Source of the DNA: Bagarius yarrelli | Lineage: Eukaryota > Chordata > Actinopteri > Siluriformes > Sisoridae | Length of the DNA stretch: 64,000 nucleotides | NCBI GenBank assembly: GCA_005784505.1 | Contig: VCAZ01000012.1 | Coordinates: forward strand, 4,779,011-4,843,010 | Reading direction: 5' to 3' | Part shown: positions 63,653 through 64,000 of the stretch, piece by piece | Numbering within the stretch: position 1 is the stretch's first letter | Layout: each line of letters begins with the position of its first letter | The notes under the pieces: generated by a model | What the model saw: the letters and a program-made list of their open reading frames with translations, nothing else | What the model was told of the DNA's origin: nothing | The model's database searches: none | Position numbers and translations under genes: made by a program

Positions 63653-64000
63653 CTGAAACAAATATTAAAACAAAATCAAAAAACGTAATTCCAAAAGTGG
63701 TGGATGCTTACATTAGCTGACCTTCCACAGAAGCATGCCACTAAAGTTTGGCTTAGGAATATGAAATGTGGCAGCAAGAGTAAAAGGTGCACCGTGGCTG
63801 AAAAGGTTAACTATATTCCTTGTGAGCTGTGAGCTGAAATAAGCACAATTTAGAATATTGCATTAATAGATGCCACTAGCAATGGGTGGTTCGTGAAGGA
63901 TTTGTTCATTTTGAGTTTGTATGCAGTTTTTTTCTGGCTCAGATGATCGTTAAGTTTTGGGGTTGTCGCGTGATGAAACGAAAAACACAGACTTATAGTT
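63653..64000. other. Right edge, probably intron of the unidentified gene
   Basis: No exon or repeat recognised. Confidence 0.4.

Noticed and set aside
63303..63656. 117-aa plus-strand frame at the right edge
   Set aside because: It overlaps a better-supported minus-strand exon, has no splice or start context, and shows no recognisable domain.

Overview
The window is vertebrate nuclear DNA, almost certainly from a teleost. The reasons are spliced vertebrate genes, GT-AG introns, tRNA-derived SINEs of the kind common in fish, a Tc1-like remnant, an RTE-type LINE and many microsatellites. The repeat families hint at an otophysan such as a catfish, but I cannot fix the species. I see no bacterial genes, CRISPR arrays or operons.

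Layout. 0.3-4.35 kb, minus strand: a complete ten-exon RNF145-type gene encoding a membrane RING-H2 ubiquitin ligase of the TRC8 family (688 aa, all exon phases consistent). 8.7-10.1 kb, plus strand: a mir-146 hairpin, preceded by two NF-kB motifs, TATA-like sequences and a possible splice donor and acceptor of its primary transcript. 12.36-23.75 kb, plus: SUFU, twelve exons. 28.97-39.51 kb, plus: TRIM8, six exons, intact, 561 aa. 46.6-49.35 kb: a dead RTE-type LINE. 51.49-about 60.45 kb, minus: ARL3, whose introns hold a 5.7-kb array rich in A and C. 61.31-63.65 kb, minus: the 3' end of a gene I could not identify.

The order (mir-146)-SUFU-TRIM8-ARL3 matches human 10q24, where MIR146B lies near SUFU. 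The RNF145 relative at the left is unexpected for 10q24; human RNF145 lies on 5q33, as does MIR146A. This suggests an old paralogous-block relationship. Themes represented are sterol and ER ubiquitin ligase control (RNF145), Hedgehog repression (SUFU), innate and JAK-STAT/NF-kB signalling (TRIM8, miR-146) and ciliary small-GTPase traffic (ARL3).

Assembly quality is uneven. RNF145, TRIM8, SUFU exons 1-5 and SUFU exons 10-12 read cleanly. SUFU exons 6-9 and ARL3 exons 2-6 are full of small, mostly single-base deletions although each exon is clearly recognisable. This is most simply uncorrected long-read error in two patches (about 15.8-23.2 kb and at least 51.5-59.5 kb), not gene decay.

I did not find a convincing new biological system. 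The most rewarding items are the mir-146 locus with its NF-kB promoter, the RNF145 copy with an altered YLYF motif, and the A+C array inside ARL3.
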